The position numbers and the translations under genes are program-made. From assembly GCA_029582155.1 (NCBI GenBank), contig CM055897.1, positions 19,934,857 through 19,998,856 of the forward strand: DNA of 64,000 nucleotides, in the 5' to 3' direction. Each line of letters begins with the position of its first letter. Position 1 is the stretch's first letter. This stretch comes from Panopea generosa (lineage: Eukaryota > Mollusca > Bivalvia > Adapedonta > Hiatellidae). Below the pieces are notes generated by a model. It worked only from the letters and a program-made list of their open reading frames with translations, searched no databases and was not told the origin of the DNA. This document shows, in pieces, positions 12,291 through 25,247 of this stretch.

Positions 12291-12749
12291 AAAGTTTAGA
12301 TTATGTATACACAAACAAAAATGTATTGCCATTTTACATATTTTACATGTGATTTAAAAGCCTAAAACCGGAAAAGATGGAAATCTGGAAATTCCCTTTA
12401 CCTACCGAGATTATATCTAACAAATTTGTGGTTAAATCTATTTCAGAACACGACACTTAACTATTGCTACCTAGTTCACACTTACGCATATCAAAATATC
12501 AATACAATACCAGATAGTTTAACCAGTATCTATTATTATTATTATTATACGGCACACACATTTATAATCTAGTCGTCAGTCATGACTCATAGCTGCTCCA
12601 TGCATGTCATAGTCATCATGACTAATACTTATAATCTGATATTCTGATACAATTTTGTTGTGTCCTTTTGATGCTATTTTTAGTCTATATGCGTGCAGTT
12701 TTAATCTACAACTGAATATTAAATGGTGTTTAATTGTAAATACAAGCAA

Positions 12750-12908
12750 AGCGTGTAGGTATTGCGGTGGTGGGGTGCTGGTCTATCACACCAGAGGACG
12801 CAAGTTCGATTCTAGACTCGACCCGATGTATTCTCGAAAAACAACAGCGGGTACTTGTTTTAACAAGGAAACGGACTCGGAAGCGTTTATATGAGCTCTG
12901 AGGTTTCT
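12750..12908 (+). mobile_element. SINE-I copy (tRNA-derived)
   Basis: Head GCGGTGGTGGGGTGCTGGTC, B-box-like CGCAAGTTCGATTCTAG, then GGGTACTTGTTTTAACAAGG and ATATGAGCTCTGAG, shared with the copy at 51846-52034. Confidence 0.6.
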
Positions 12909-13193
12909 TAGCACACGATCAAATACCTCGCTCTACCTTTTGACATGATTTAGTGTGCGACTGTGTACGCGTTTTCAATTTCCCGATGGATGATTTATCA
13001 GACGCACGCATGACTTTTCCGTTTGAACTGTTTACAATTGCGGAAAAGTTACGTTTTAAAAACATTTTTCCATCGTGTCCATTCCCTCGAGCTCCCAAAA
13101 GAGCTGATATTTACGATGCAAGCGTCCAGGTTAATGTAAACTATACAATTTTATGTTCAGTCTTGAATTGTTTTAATAACGATGAACGAGTGT

Positions 13194-13262
13194 GTTCTGT
13201 TCTGTTCTGTTCTGTTCTGTTCTGTTCTGTTCTGTTCTGTTCTGTTCTGTTCTGTTCTGTTT
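13194..13262. repeat. (TTCTG)n pentanucleotide microsatellite
   Basis: About 13 perfect units; directly abuts the 5' end of a SINE-C copy. A 131-codon open frame through it (12953-13348) shows no recognised domain and is probably spurious. Confidence 0.97.
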
Positions 13263-13269
13263 TGGGTGG

Positions 13270-13462
13270 GGAGGGGTCCTCCGTTTCTGAGCGGCCCAAG
13301 CGGTACTGTCGTCAGATAAACACTAACCTCTCACTGATGAGATCGTGAGAAAGTTTCCAGTCACTTAAGGATGATGGTTTCGCAAATAAAACTGAATGTG
13401 CCATATATTGCCAGTTATGTGTTGAAAATTGCGTTAAACCCCAATAAAAACAACAAAACAAC
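13270..13462 (+). mobile_element. SINE-C, near full length
   Basis: GGGTCCTCCGTTTCTGAGCG, CTAACCTCTCACTGA, GTGAGAAAGTTTCCAGT and the 3' end TGTGTTGAAAATTGCGTTAA ACCCC followed by an A-rich tail. The middle is shortened. Confidence 0.75.
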
Positions 13463-13788
13463 AACACAAACTGCTCTGTTAGTAATGTGAATGTATTCAC
13501 GATAGTTCCATGCACGTGATGTTTGTAGGTTGTTTCTGTGGTTTGGGAGATTGCAATAATGATCGATCTCATTAATTAAGCCATTGTCTGTACATTATGG
13601 CTTATTTTGATTTCGTACAACTGTGCACCATTTAGTTTCAGATAGTGTGCTTTCATCAACAATTCTGCCTGTAACACTAATTAATATCAGTATATTTATT
13701 AAGAGGCAGCCTCTCAAGTGCAAGGATGTTCACTCAGGAAACTGTCTATACTACCAATAGAGATTGTAGATCTCTTATATATTACCAA

Positions 13789-14228
13789 TTAAAGGGACAC
13801 AGAGCAATTTTGACAAAAATCGCCGAAAACTATTTTTGGAATTTACATCCATGGTGCAAATATGAAGTAAGTATGTGTGCTGGTCTTTAATTTCCTTTAG
13901 ATTTGGGAAAAGGGCATATTTCCTGTAAATTGTTAAAAGGCATTATCATATTCAGCAAATTCGTGGGCTTATGTGACAAAAAGTGTAACAAGGCTTTCAT
14001 TTTCATCAGTTTTTTTTATAAATATGATAAAAAAAATCATAGAAATCTCAAATTGCATTTTTGTCAATTTTCGCTCAAAATAGTTTTTTTTAAACTGGTG
14101 TGGCTTCACTAATTTTGTAAAAAATGTAAATAATTTATTAAACATGATGCTCAAAATAGTAATACTTGGATATTAAGTTAATCTTATGGTTGTACGTTTC
14201 CGTCCAACTTTGCCATGTGTCCCTTTAA
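13789..14228. mobile_element. TTAA-flanked TIR element (440 bp MITE)
   Basis: Ends TTAAAGGGACACA ... TGTGTCCCTTTAA, a perfect 13-bp inverted repeat with TTAA at both outer edges, as expected for a piggyBac-type target site. AT-rich non-coding interior. Confidence 0.75.
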
Positions 14229-14299
14229 CATTAGATAACCCAAATAAGGCTAAATTGCTTGTACAGTGTATATATAAACATAAATAACAGTGATAAGTG

Positions 14300-14534
<235 letters not shown>

Positions 14535-15024
14535 AACAGAAATATCGAAAGTCACATTTTATGCGCAGATTAAATGACACAGTTAGCCAAATTCTGTGTT
14601 TAAAAGTTTTGGAAGTCAATTCCATCTATTCAAAAGGTATTCAAACTGATTAACAATAAAACAATTCTCCTTTGTAAAATAAAAATAAATTAAAAAAGTA
14701 GGTGAATTCACACAAACAACACACCATTAAAGCCACATTACTGATTTGAAAGAAAAAAAAACGACATAATTATAAACACAAGACAACTAGAATGTGAGCG
14801 ATATTAAGTTTAAAATTATATAATTACGTTTTCATATTTTGTAAAACTAAGAATCAGTGCACACAAGTTGGCTATTGATGAGTGTAGACAACAGTTAAGT
14901 TATGCACTGTGGGACTTCGGGAGTGAAGATGAACTTCTTTTTATTCACTTAATTATGTTTGTCAGAGACTTCACATTCTGCAGGAACTAACACATGTGAT
15001 ACTCATAAAGAATTAAAAGTTCGT
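14535..15024. other. AT-rich intergenic stretch, nothing recognised
   Basis: No supported gene, repeat or RNA. Confidence 0.6.
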
Positions 15025-15222
15025 GCAAAACGCGTGATTCAGTGGTAGAGCATCAACACCTTGAACGGAATTCGTTTGTTCGATCCTCAGCCAAAGCTAT
15101 ATGCGGTGTCTTTGAGCAAGACATTTTCCCCGCATATGCTTAGTACTGGTTCTACCCAGGAAGACTTCGAGTATGATTTCGGGCTTCACGAACATTAAAC
15201 TGGCCTAATGTTTTTCATCACC
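15025..15222 (+). mobile_element. SINE-J copy (tRNA-derived), best copy
   Basis: A-box-like GTGATTCAGTGGTAGAGCAT, B-box-like TTGTTCGATCCTCAG, then GTGTCTTTGAGCAAGACATT, TATGCTTAGTACTGGTTCTA and CCCAGGAAGACTTCGAG. Spacing of A and B boxes fits a pol III promoter. Confidence 0.7.
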
Positions 15223-15416
15223 TGATGAAAACTCAAAATTCGGCTTTTAATCCTTAAGCGAGTTGTAATAAATTGTTTCACAATCAGAGTAAAATAAATC
15301 AGTTTAAACTAGACTAATTTCAGTTCATGTTGTCCAGCAAAGACTATGAATTCAATGATATACGCATTACTTTAGTACACAATATCAATATCAAAATTGT
15401 TGAAAAAAAGTATTGT

Positions 15417-15539
15417 TTAAACCCTTTGTTCATATAGACGCCTTTGGACACCTTTAATAAAGAAGGCTTTTAAGTTATTAGGTGAATTATATTTATATTA
15501 ACTGACAGAGTGGAAAACAGTGCAGGAAGAGTTCAGATA
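15417..15539 (+). mobile_element. Family F MITE (piggyBac-like), 5' half only
   Basis: TTAA, ACCCTTTGTTCATATAGACG, CTGACAGAGTGGAAAACAGT and GCAGGAAGAGTTCAGA match the left half of the 230-bp element at 53109-53338; the right half and TIR are lost. Confidence 0.8.
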
Positions 15540-16261
15540 ATGTACCTGGATAATGTCATAAATGTGTTTTTATCTAAACTAGGATTTCCTGATATTAAAC
15601 CTTAAATATGAAATAAAACCGGGGTTTGGTGAATAGAGAGCAAGACAGACGGCGTCACAATCTCATTTGGATCATAAATTCCACATGAGAGTCCAATCGC
15701 TTTCACTGAAACAGTTATATATTTCTTCTTTTTTCTATTTTATTTTCAATATTTTAGAAATTTCATCGGGAGAGGGATCCTTGTCCCGAGATTATAAAAA
15801 GGTTCATACTCAGTTGAATTCGGTTCATATTAACCAATCAAAATTCACGGTGGATATTCTTGAACGTTATGTGTTCTTTACAAAGTAATGTCATCGAAAT
15901 TCGAATATTCGACTCAAATTTTATTTTTCAAAGAGAAATGAATTAAGGTTCATGATTTCTTTAGCAGAGAGTGCGTTCAAACCCACCTCGCGACGCTATA
16001 TTAATTGTTGCAGAGGTAAAAGAAGTGCACTGCGTTTTCGAATTCTATACCAGCACACCAGCAGCACATGTGGCACAAAAACAATACTTTAGGGTTGTCA
16101 GAAACATGCCTAATCGTTTTAAATTTGATTTTGCAACACAGCAACTTATGTAAACTATTTCCTTTAGAAGGCACACCTATTTGACAAATCGGGACTTTAA
16201 ACCCGCAGTAAAAAAGCCGGACAAAACCGAAATATACGCCGCGAAATAAACCGTGCATTTA
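15540..16261. other. Upstream region of MLK
   Basis: Apart from the weak transposase-like segment at 15971-16153 no repeat or exon is recognised. It could contain distal promoter or a non-coding first exon; nothing in the sequence decides this. Confidence 0.5.
15971..16153 (+). pseudogene. Possible transposase N-terminal (HTH, DUF4817-like) relic
   Basis: A 60-residue frame contains a pattern HCVFEFY...VAQKQYF.......P.R that loosely resembles the helix-turn-helix segment found at the start of some transposon proteins (CV.E....VQ..F....PP). No further transposase follows. It could equally be chance; it sits just upstream of the putative MLK promoter. Confidence 0.18.
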
Positions 16262-16306
16262 CCGCACCCTGATTGGCCCCAAGGTCAAAGTACACCAAGA
16301 TGGCGG
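16262..16306 (+). promoter_or_regulatory. Candidate TATA-less promoter elements of MLK
   Basis: An inverted CCAAT box (ATTGG, 16272-16276), a CAAGGTCA half-site resembling an orphan nuclear receptor site (about 16280-16287) and a YY1-like AAGATGGCGG (16297-16306) cluster 310-350 bp upstream of the start codon in a locally GC-richer stretch. This is typical of TATA-less housekeeping-type promoters. The start of transcription cannot be seen; an upstream non-coding exon is possible. Confidence 0.4.
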
Positions 16307-16603
16307 ACTAAATTAGACTTCAGAAAACAAAGGTGTCAAAAGATGGCAAACCAAGTGAAAATTGGAGATTTGTGTCTTTATTTACAAGCTAGATTATCAA
16401 GACATTACCTATATAAGCACGTAAATTTGTCAAAAATTTGCTAAATGGGTTTGATATATTGAATTCTCGTGTTTTGTGAGTTATTTTTGATCACTTCAGA
16501 TCTGTCAAAAATGTTCGTGTTGTTGTCCCAGTAATTTCAACATCACAGAACATGAAAATATTTATTGGAATGGTTGCTAGTTTTACGAAATCTAGCCAAT
16601 TAG

Positions 16604-17347
<744 letters not shown>

Positions 17348-17350
17348 TAG

Positions 17351-18164
17351 GCTGGATGTATGATAAACTATACGACACAATATGCTGTAGAATGCTTCTT
17401 TAATAATGTGTATACTTACCAATGATAATATTTGAATGTCTCTCTTAATAACTGAATACAGTTTATATCAGTAAGTTGGTCAGTGTGACCCCATAATGAG
17501 ATGTGACCAATTGACCTCATTGTACATCACAGAGTCTGTTAGTTAACATTATACAACAATTGTTTTATTACTCATATTTTTTATTGGAACTTCAAATAAA
17601 AAGTGTATTTTGTACTTTTTATTTAAAACATAACTTTTAATATGGGTATAGCCTTTCACTGATTTAAGGGAACCTTTTCTGGAGTACCAGTCAATCAATA
17701 AATCAGTCTGACAGTTGTAGTTTTCTACTGGCAACCTTTCAAGACTTGATTATGAAGGAATGTTGGATGTAATAATATTAAACCATGGAGACCAGTGGTC
17801 ATCTCTGTTTGATTTTCTAACCAAGCCTTATCCAGGGCTAGAACTGTTTACCATGTATTTATAAATGAATATATAAAGGCATACATGGCATACATGTACA
17901 TTGATCAATATGCAACTGATACTATTACTAAGTCTTGTTGATGTAAGAAATCAGAAAAATAAAAAGGTTTCTTCTACCTGTATGAAAAAGAGCAAACCCG
18001 GTAATATATATATATCTTCTCCAGATTTTAACTTATGCTGACAAAGATAGATAGGGTTCATCTAAAATGTAAATTTTAAACAAATAATAGTGATTGCAAA
18101 ATCTAAATAATTTCACGTAATTGATTATTTGTTCAATATTGCACATGTATACCAGATACGCATT
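17351..18164. other. Start of intron 1, no repeat recognised
   Basis: AT-rich intronic sequence; short TA run near 18006. No open frame of interest. Confidence 0.6.
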
Positions 18165-19277
18165 GACGTCGGGCACAGTAATGGTACCTCTAAGTGTAAC
18201 ATTTTTATTCATGTATTTCGTATCATTTATTTTACAAGAAAATAGCTGAATATTGGAATATCAATTACTGCAATGGAATCATGATTTTTTGCAGATATCA
18301 GATGGATCAAAACCAATGATATTACTGTAACTACGTTAACTATAAGAATACAGGATACCATGTATGTAACTAACGGCGTCCATAGGTTTTCACCGCATTA
18401 AAAGAACGTCAAATTGACGATGTCAGTATTTGATAGAGGACATCGGAAATGCTGATACGAGGTGTAAATGATTTTCCAAAATTTTCAATATTTTGGGACA
18501 CTAACAGAAACTAAATTGACTCGTTAATATAATTTTCAAAAGACAATATTTTGTGTTAAAAAAATATGGTTAAAATGGTCAAAATGTGAGGACAGACGTT
18601 ATTTTTTGGTAAAAATGCTAAGAGGAGGCAAATTATAGAGGACATTTTAAATACGAAATCTGTACCATTCAGAGCAAAGTTAATATATTTCATTCCACAT
18701 AAGAATGTTCCACTGAAAATTTACTTTAGTATGATATGATTTTAAAATTTATGTTTGCGATTTTTTCTAAAATAAGTAAATTAATCAAATTCGTTCCAAT
18801 TATTTCTTTCAAATAACGTTGGCGAACAACATTAAACATGTAATATCTCATAATTGCAATATGAAAAAAGTCATCAAGTACCATATAATAAAACAATGAA
18901 CATATATGCATTCATATTTTTGATACAATACTAACCATTATTTTTCATCTTGACTGTTCAGTATGACTTTATTGATGAGTTGTTTGTTTTTCGGGACATT
19001 TAGCATATACATATACATGTCCTTTCCCACCATTTTTAAACATAACATTTTAGGTCGGGACATGGGTAAAATGACGTTAAATGTGACCTATTATTAAATT
19101 AAATATATAGATCATATCAACAGCATAGTTTATATCCGTCAACTGAAAATAACATTCCACAACATTCATTTTGATATATAGTAAGTATAATTCCAAAAAC
19201 GATCAAGTATTTGGGAACAGTTTTATATTTTTTGGTATTAGTTTTATAACGCAAGTACCATTACCGTGCGCGACATC
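18165..19277. mobile_element. Putative 1.1-kb TIR element
   Basis: Left end GACGTCGGGCACAGTAATGG TAC and reverse-complemented right end GATGTCGCGCACGGTAATGG TAC match at about 20 of 23 positions. The interior is AT-rich and non-coding. Target duplication not clear. Confidence 0.45.
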
Positions 19278-21411
19278 ATTCAAATAACTCAATACAGCAA
19301 TAAATGTAGAAACATGCGTATCCACAATGTTTTAAAACAAGATTCATTTTAAAGACACACTTTATTGTTGTTGTGATCCCCTGTGGCGGTATGCGCATAA
19401 CTCAAGTTGAATGTGTTTCCATCATTTTTGTGCAATGGACTAATCATAAATTCATATACACTATTATTGACCATTCTATTTATAAAATAGATGTATTGAT
19501 CTTTCAAGCATGCGGTTTCCTCTGCTGTTTGTTAAAAACAAAAAAAATATGGCATCAAAACAACAGTAGTCACTGTACTGTTGATTTTTTTTGGTAAAAA
19601 AGCATCTAGCATCAAAGTTCTTCACAGCACAAATTTTGGATGAAACAGTTACGTCACCAGTGAAAAGTTATGAAAAGCAAAACTGAAAATGCTCTGATTA
19701 GTTGTTGGGGTGTTATACATCTTCCAAAGGTCTGAAAAATATGCAAAACCAGAGTTTACATTTGATTTGTTCCAAGAAGGGTGTTCATTATATTTTAATA
19801 AAAACATGAAGACCATGTCATGTGATACTTTACATTAATTATAAAAACAAAATAGAAGCTGCATGTAACTACTTGTAAATTTTGATTGATAGAAATTTTA
19901 TTGTACAGCAAATGTGATGTATATATTTATAAGTTAAGATGTTCTATCGTGGTGTTTACTATTCTGGTCAAGCCATTTTTAGGTCGTCGTTTTTTTTGGG
20001 GGGGGGGGAAGAGCCATTGTCATGACCCTTTCTCTGTTTCTGAACAAACTTCATACATTGTAGTGGCTAAACTTCATAAACACATTCATGTTATGTTATA
20101 GAAACAATGTATATATATAGTTAACTTAGCTTGTTTTCCATACTTTGGGCCCTAAAATCTTAGGTTAAAGTTTTTTTCTTTAGCTCAGATTTGATTTTTT
20201 ATTTAATATATGTTTTATTTTTCAATTGATTCTGTAAACTAATCACCATCATGTTTAAAAAGTTTACATCACTGACTTTGACCTACTTAATAGATTTGGA
20301 AAAAGACGAGTGTCTGCACCAGCATACGGTGCTCTTGTTATTTACCTGTGTAGCAAACAGCGATATTGTGTGATAATGTGGTTATGGTGGTATTGATATT
20401 TTTCAAAATGGTTCAGTTGAGTATGGTACTGATTTGTGAAAAAAATTATCCTTAAAATAATAATTCCTTCCTGTGGAGAATCCGCTGTACCATGCACTCC
20501 ACAATGGGTCAATTTGATGAACGGAATCAATGCAGTCAGTGCAGCAATAACCTCAAATAATCTCTTTTACTTAAAAGAACACATTCAACACATCAAAACA
20601 TTTAATGATTAATTTTGACAACAACTTGTACCCAGATCTGACTTCAGGTTTCATATAATTTTTATGTTTTGCAAAAAGCCTATCTAGAGATGCCTTGATA
20701 CTTGAATTGCAACGCAATAAGCTGCATGAATAGCTTTAAATAATGGGGTACATTAATAAAAAACAATACCACAGACTCTCTGTCTGTGGTGTTCCTTGAA
20801 TTCAATATCAATAGTGACAATTTGATATGAATGCATGTTTGTAGCAGACTTAATCACCCATCATCCATGATTTATTACTGTTAAAACCTTGATCCACAGT
20901 AGGTCTTGTTATTTATATTGCTCTAAAAACACTGAAGTTGTACACATTGTTATAAAATAACCGCAATACAGCAATATATATTTGCTTTCTTTACAAACTG
21001 TTGACATTATGAGGCCACATACAATAATAGTGTGTTAACTGTTTTACTTCAGGTAAAATAGGTTGGTCGGATTTTTTATATTTTTTGAAACACGTCTCCT
21101 TTAACTTCAATTTCATGTTGTGGAAAGACATTGAGTCATGGTTTATGTACAATGTGTCCATCTGATCTAATTACATCGTCGGATTTCCACCGGTGTCAAT
21201 TCCGATACTCTCCATCAACCGTCATAGGCGGATCCAGGAATTTTGGTCAGGTGGAGTCTACCTATTACAGAGGTATAAGGGGAGGTCTAACATTATGAGT
21301 AAATGTCGAAATTTTGACTAAACATAAATTAATGTTATTTAGCAATATTTTTAAGGATCACAGGTGAGATCCAGACAACCTGTTTTTCCCCTCTGGACAT
21401 GTTTTTGAGCC
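19278..21411. other. Intronic stretch with few recognisable repeats
   Basis: Contains a G run near 19998, a 3' end resembling the CTTGTT families (20316-20339) and a short perfect hairpin ACCACAGAC-TCTCT-GTCTGTGGT at about 20768. No coding signal. Confidence 0.55.
20284..20339 (+). mobile_element. 3' end of a CTTGTT-family element
   Basis: Stem GCACC/GGTGC (20316-20320 with 20328-20332) directly followed by TCTTGTT, the same layout as the ends of families E and L. The 5' part is not recognised. Confidence 0.4.
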
Positions 21412-21592
21412 CAGTTTTCTCAGTCAGTAGTGTGTCTGACTATTAGTCCAGAATTTATCAGTTATTTGTGATAGGTGTGCTATAGTACTGGTTTAGTTTC
21501 TAGGATCCCAGGAAAGAATGGTTAGGTAAACTGATTGTCTGTTAGCCTAGATGGCATAAAAATGATGCTTAATATTCAATCAATCACTCATT
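21412..21592 (+). mobile_element. SINE-A, internally deleted
   Basis: CTCAGTCAGTAGTGTGTCTG ACTATTAGTCCAG, then GGTTAGGTAAACTGATTGTC TGTTAGCC, GATGGCATAAAAATGATGCT and the ATCA-type tail. About 100 bp of the body is missing. Confidence 0.8.
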
Positions 21593-21654
21593 TGTATATA
21601 TATTATTGATCCCCATATCAACTGCATAATGAATGTTCAGTACACATAGGTTTA

Positions 21655-21870
21655 AGTCTCATGCTGTAGACACATGGTATGATACCCCAACCAGTCACAT
21701 TTCGCTGACACCGGGCCGACCAGACCTAGAACTATCCTCTAAATGCTTCCAAGTGAGGAAACTTCTAGTACCAGTTTTCAAGTCTTTAGTATGACCCGAT
21801 CGGGATTAAACACACGGCCTTTCGCAGGCGAGGCGGACACTCTACGTACCCCTAGATCACCACTGCGGTT
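21655..21870 (-). mobile_element. SINE-B, 3'-truncated
   Basis: Reverse complement: degraded tRNA-like head, GGTCATACTAAAGACTTGAA, CTAGAAGTTTCCTCACTTGG, TCTAGGTCTGGTCGGCCCGG and ATACCATGTGTCTACAGCA. Lacks the 3' ATGACTGAAAAATTGTTG part. Confidence 0.8.
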
Positions 21871-22280
21871 AAAATCACTAAGAATTTGATCAATTTAAAT
21901 TGAACAGTTGGCATCAAGTTCGTAAATATTGATGGTCAAATTTGTGTAAAATGAATGTACGGTGCAGGCAGATTGTATGGTTATGGGATTTTATGCTCTG
22001 GAATTATAGTCTGCACTAGTCTTGCGTATTGGCTTTGATCCCTAAAATATTGAGCATTGATCTGCACTCGTCTTTATTCTGGAAATAAGGCAAAACATTT
22101 TATTTTACTTTATACTAACTTTACAGCATTTGTTTTTCTTACAAGTATTTATATGTATACTTATTTCTGTATGTTGAAAAGAAACTGAGTTTGGGAGCTA
22201 AAAACATGGGTAAAAAGCAGTGGCGTAGCTGCTTTAAGGCACAGCAGGCCCGGGCCTACATGCAGATTAGTGATTCAGAT

Positions 22281-22510
22281 TTTCCCTTTACTCCATAGAT
22301 ACGCGTTTTCCCGCACCAATCACAGAAGGCCTTTGAAAACAGTGCAGGAAGAGTTCAGATTGCTCATCACGAGCAATCTGAACACTTCCTGCACTGTTTT
22401 CCACTCTGTCAGTTAATATAAACATAATTCACCCATTGCTGATATGTGGTGAATTAATGCTTTCAATATTAGAGGTGTCCAAAGGCGTATATATGAAGTA
22501 AAGAGTTATA
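22281..22510 (-). mobile_element. Family F MITE (piggyBac-like)
   Basis: CCCTTTACTCCATAGATACG at one end and TATGAAGTAAAGAGTTA at the other, with the central palindrome CAGTGCAGGAAGAGTTCAGA / TCTGAACACTTCCTGCACTG. Outer TTAA sites have decayed. Confidence 0.85.
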
Positions 22511-22579
22511 CAGGAAATGCATTAGTACAAATGAATTGTTAAATGAGCACTTTCATCTATTTCAGTCTTAGCTTGTCTA

Positions 22580-22598
22580 GGGGGGGGGGGGGGGGGGG
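22580..22598. repeat. Poly-G tract (19 G)
   Basis: Uninterrupted run of G within the K element; a likely assembly-sensitive homopolymer. Confidence 0.95.
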
Positions 22599-22852
22599 AG
22601 CTTTGCACCACTGACCCTTTGACCAACTGGAACCCCAGTTAAGGCAGGCCTACAAATTGAAAAAGCAAGCTATGCTACTGAAATTTCAACTTTTTATCTT
22701 AAAACTAAGTTGTAAGAGTAAGCAAGACTATTAAATTAGACTCACATTTGCAACATCTTCAATTAAAGTGCAGGATGAGTTTTAATTGGTCACTCAATGG
22801 TCCTTGTGGGATAAAAAATTGAAGTTAAGAGATATTTGATCTGACTGAACAC

Positions 22853-23040
22853 TCTGTGGCTGAGTTGTCTAAGGTGCATGTCACTTACCTCTCACTGCTA
22901 AGGTTGTAGGTTTGAGTTCCTACTCATAAAAAAAACCTTAATGGTGGTTCTGCTCATATCCTTTCTCCACCAATAAAACTGGATAATAAATGCCAATTAT
23001 GTATATATATAACCTAAAATGTGTTAAACCTCATTAAACA
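22853..23040 (+). mobile_element. SINE-C
   Basis: Head TGTGGCTGAGTTGTCTAAGG TGC, B-box-like GTAGGTTTGAGTTCC, CTCCACCAATAAAACTGGAT and TAACCTAAAATGTGTTAAAC with an A-rich tail. Confidence 0.85.
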
Positions 23041-24247
23041 AGCAACAAAAAAAACCAACTGACTGCACATTGAACGAAAATAGAAAAACTGTGCTTCAGT
23101 ATTACATTGTAGTCTGATACAGCAGTGTTTTTTCACCATTTTGGGAATTTGGAATTTTAGTGGCATTTTCATTAACATCGGGGAAACTTTTGCATTAAAT
23201 ATATTTGTTCAACTTCATAAAAATGTGTACACTGCTTCTCTGGCCATTTAATTAAAGAATCAATGTTATACTCAATTTAGAATGGGGAAAACTGTGTTTA
23301 TTTTATCAAGGAATTATGACAAGTTTCAATTGACAATTATTGAATCTTTCAATTGGGAATTTTTACCACTCAATTGGGAAAAAAAGATATTATTTGCCAT
23401 TGGGAATATGATCTTATAACGGCTATAAAAATGGTCGAAAAGAACACTGTACATGTACCGGTATATATAGCTCTTTTTTTAAAACCTACCTACAAACTTC
23501 CAGGGTTTTCCATGACCCTCGAATTTTGTATTTTTGACACACTATTTAATAAATTGACCCTTTAAGCCTTAAAAATCCTCCATATAATAATGTTATAAAG
23601 TCTCATCCTATGGGGACATATGACCCCCAATTTCAAAGTGTTGTGGGGAAAACACTGACTTCTGAAATCTTTGGCTGGGAAACAGCAATATTTTCAAGGA
23701 TGGCCTGAAGAGTATTTTCCGCTGTATAGATCAATGTGCATATATGTGTATTTTTTTTATCTATATTTTTTTTTTTATTGAAGAGTTGCGGCAGACTGAC
23801 AAGCCATACTGTTATATACAATGGCACTTACCCATGCACTTACATACTTACCCTTAGACTTTCAATGTAGATACCATCGAGTTGGATCAACAAAAGTGTA
23901 GCAAGCAAACGGCTTATATTTTATCACCTCTTTGCATCTGGATTACTGCTCCATTGTTCTGTTGTACATTTCAGAGTGTAACATTGATTTGTAAGGTGGG
24001 AGAATGTCTGTTAATGTAAAAACAGATTGACAGCAAGCCTGTCTGACATAGATTTTATTTTAATAAGCTTAGAGGTATTTCTTTCATGTTTTTTCTCTCC
24101 ATATCTTGATGTATAGAGATGTAAAAACAACCGGCTTTGGATGCATTGTCAAATGATGTATAGTATGTAGAAGATTACTCCATTATTTTAGCTTGAAGCC
24201 TTTTACGGATGTATACATGTAACAATGACTTTACTTTAATATGGTGT
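23041..24247. other. Intronic stretch, nothing recognised
   Basis: AT-rich; no supported repeats, coding frames or RNA. Confidence 0.6.
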
Positions 24248-24259
24248 CATGTAGGAATA

Positions 24260-24570
24260 TTGTTGTTGTATGGTGTTAAGAGTTGCTTTCAACAATTTGT
24301 CAGTCATATTGCGATTGTCTATGTGAGACTGTATTCTGAGCGCTGTCACACTGGAGTATCATGCCGCAAACACATGGTATGATACCCCACCCAGTCTCAT
24401 TATACTGACACCGGGCTGACCAGACCTAGAACTTTCCTCTAAATGCTGACCATCAAACAAGGAAGCTTCTAGTACCATTTTTAAAGTCTTTGGTATAACC
24501 CAGTTGGGGATCGAACCCACGACTTTCCGCATGCTATGCGGATGCTCTACCACTAGACCGCGTTGCGGTC
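24260..24570 (-). mobile_element. SINE-B, full length with 12-bp target duplication
   Basis: Reverse complement starts GACCGCAACGCGGTCTAGTG GTAGAGCATC, B-box-like GTGGGTTCGATCCCCA, body as in SINE-B, ending AACACCATACAACAACA. Flanked by CATGTAGGAATA at 24248-24259 and 24571-24582, which shows a retrotransposition event. Confidence 0.93.
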
Positions 24571-24611
24571 CATGTAGGAATAGATGTCTATGTTAAAGTA
24601 ACATTTGTTTC

Positions 24612-24868
24612 AATCCAGCGGTCTCGAGTTTGAATCCCTGTCCAGCCACAATCTCAGTGATGATTGCGATATACGACATTGTGTCTCATTCTCGACTCTC
24701 ACCGCAGATTAAAGTGGAAAAGTTATCAGTTACTTGCGAAGATGGGAGTGCTCGAGTACTGGACAACCTTCCAGCAACCTAGGAAAGAGTGGTTTGGTTA
24801 ACTGATTGTTTGTTAGCCCTAGAATATGGCATAAAATTGATGCTAAATAATCAAACAAATGCAGGGCA
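24612..24868 (+). mobile_element. SINE-A, 5'-truncated
   Basis: Starts within the tRNA-like head (CCAGCGGTCTCGAGTTTGAA TCCC), continues GATATACGACATTGTGTCTC, AAAGTTATCAGTTACTTGCG, and ends GGCATAAAATTGATGCTAAA. Confidence 0.88.
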
Positions 24869-25247
24869 CGGCAAAACCACTTGTCCGCTTGTTCTGACGA
24901 GTGGTTTTTGTCTGCAGACGAGAGGTTTTTACCAGTAACTAGTCAGTCTGACAAGTAAACTTTTTGGCCGAGATCGAAAAATAAACATCTGAAAACTGTA
25001 AAAAAGAAACAATCCAAAGTCGTTACAGTATTTATTCTTTCTATATTTCATTGCTGCAAATATCATAAATTTGTAAATTTGACATTTAACTTTCATCAAC
25101 AATAACTTAATCATGCAATTTTTTGTCGAGTCTCCAAGGACACTTTTCATTACAAAGCGTTTGGCACAATTTTTATAAGGTATCCGGAATATTTCCTGGT
25201 CTTTTTGCGTTTTACATGTTATGGAGGCTTGAATGTATTAACTTTTT

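Larger units (their letters stand above)
22217..22681. mobile_element. hAT-like non-autonomous element (family K) carrying a nested F MITE
   Basis: Left end CAGTGGCGTAGCTGCTTT and reverse-complemented right end CAGTAGCATAGCTTGCTT form 18-bp TIRs of the CAGTGGCG type common in hAT elements. The interior is split by the F copy at 22281-22510. A clear 8-bp duplication is not preserved. Confidence 0.5.

Noticed and set aside
12953-13348. 131-codon plus-strand frame
   Set aside because: No recognised domain; its C-terminal half reads through the TTCTG microsatellite and the SINE-C head.
20768-20790. Perfect short hairpin ACCACAGAC...GTCTGTGGT
   Set aside because: Nine-bp stem in AT-rich DNA without further context; not distinguishable from chance.
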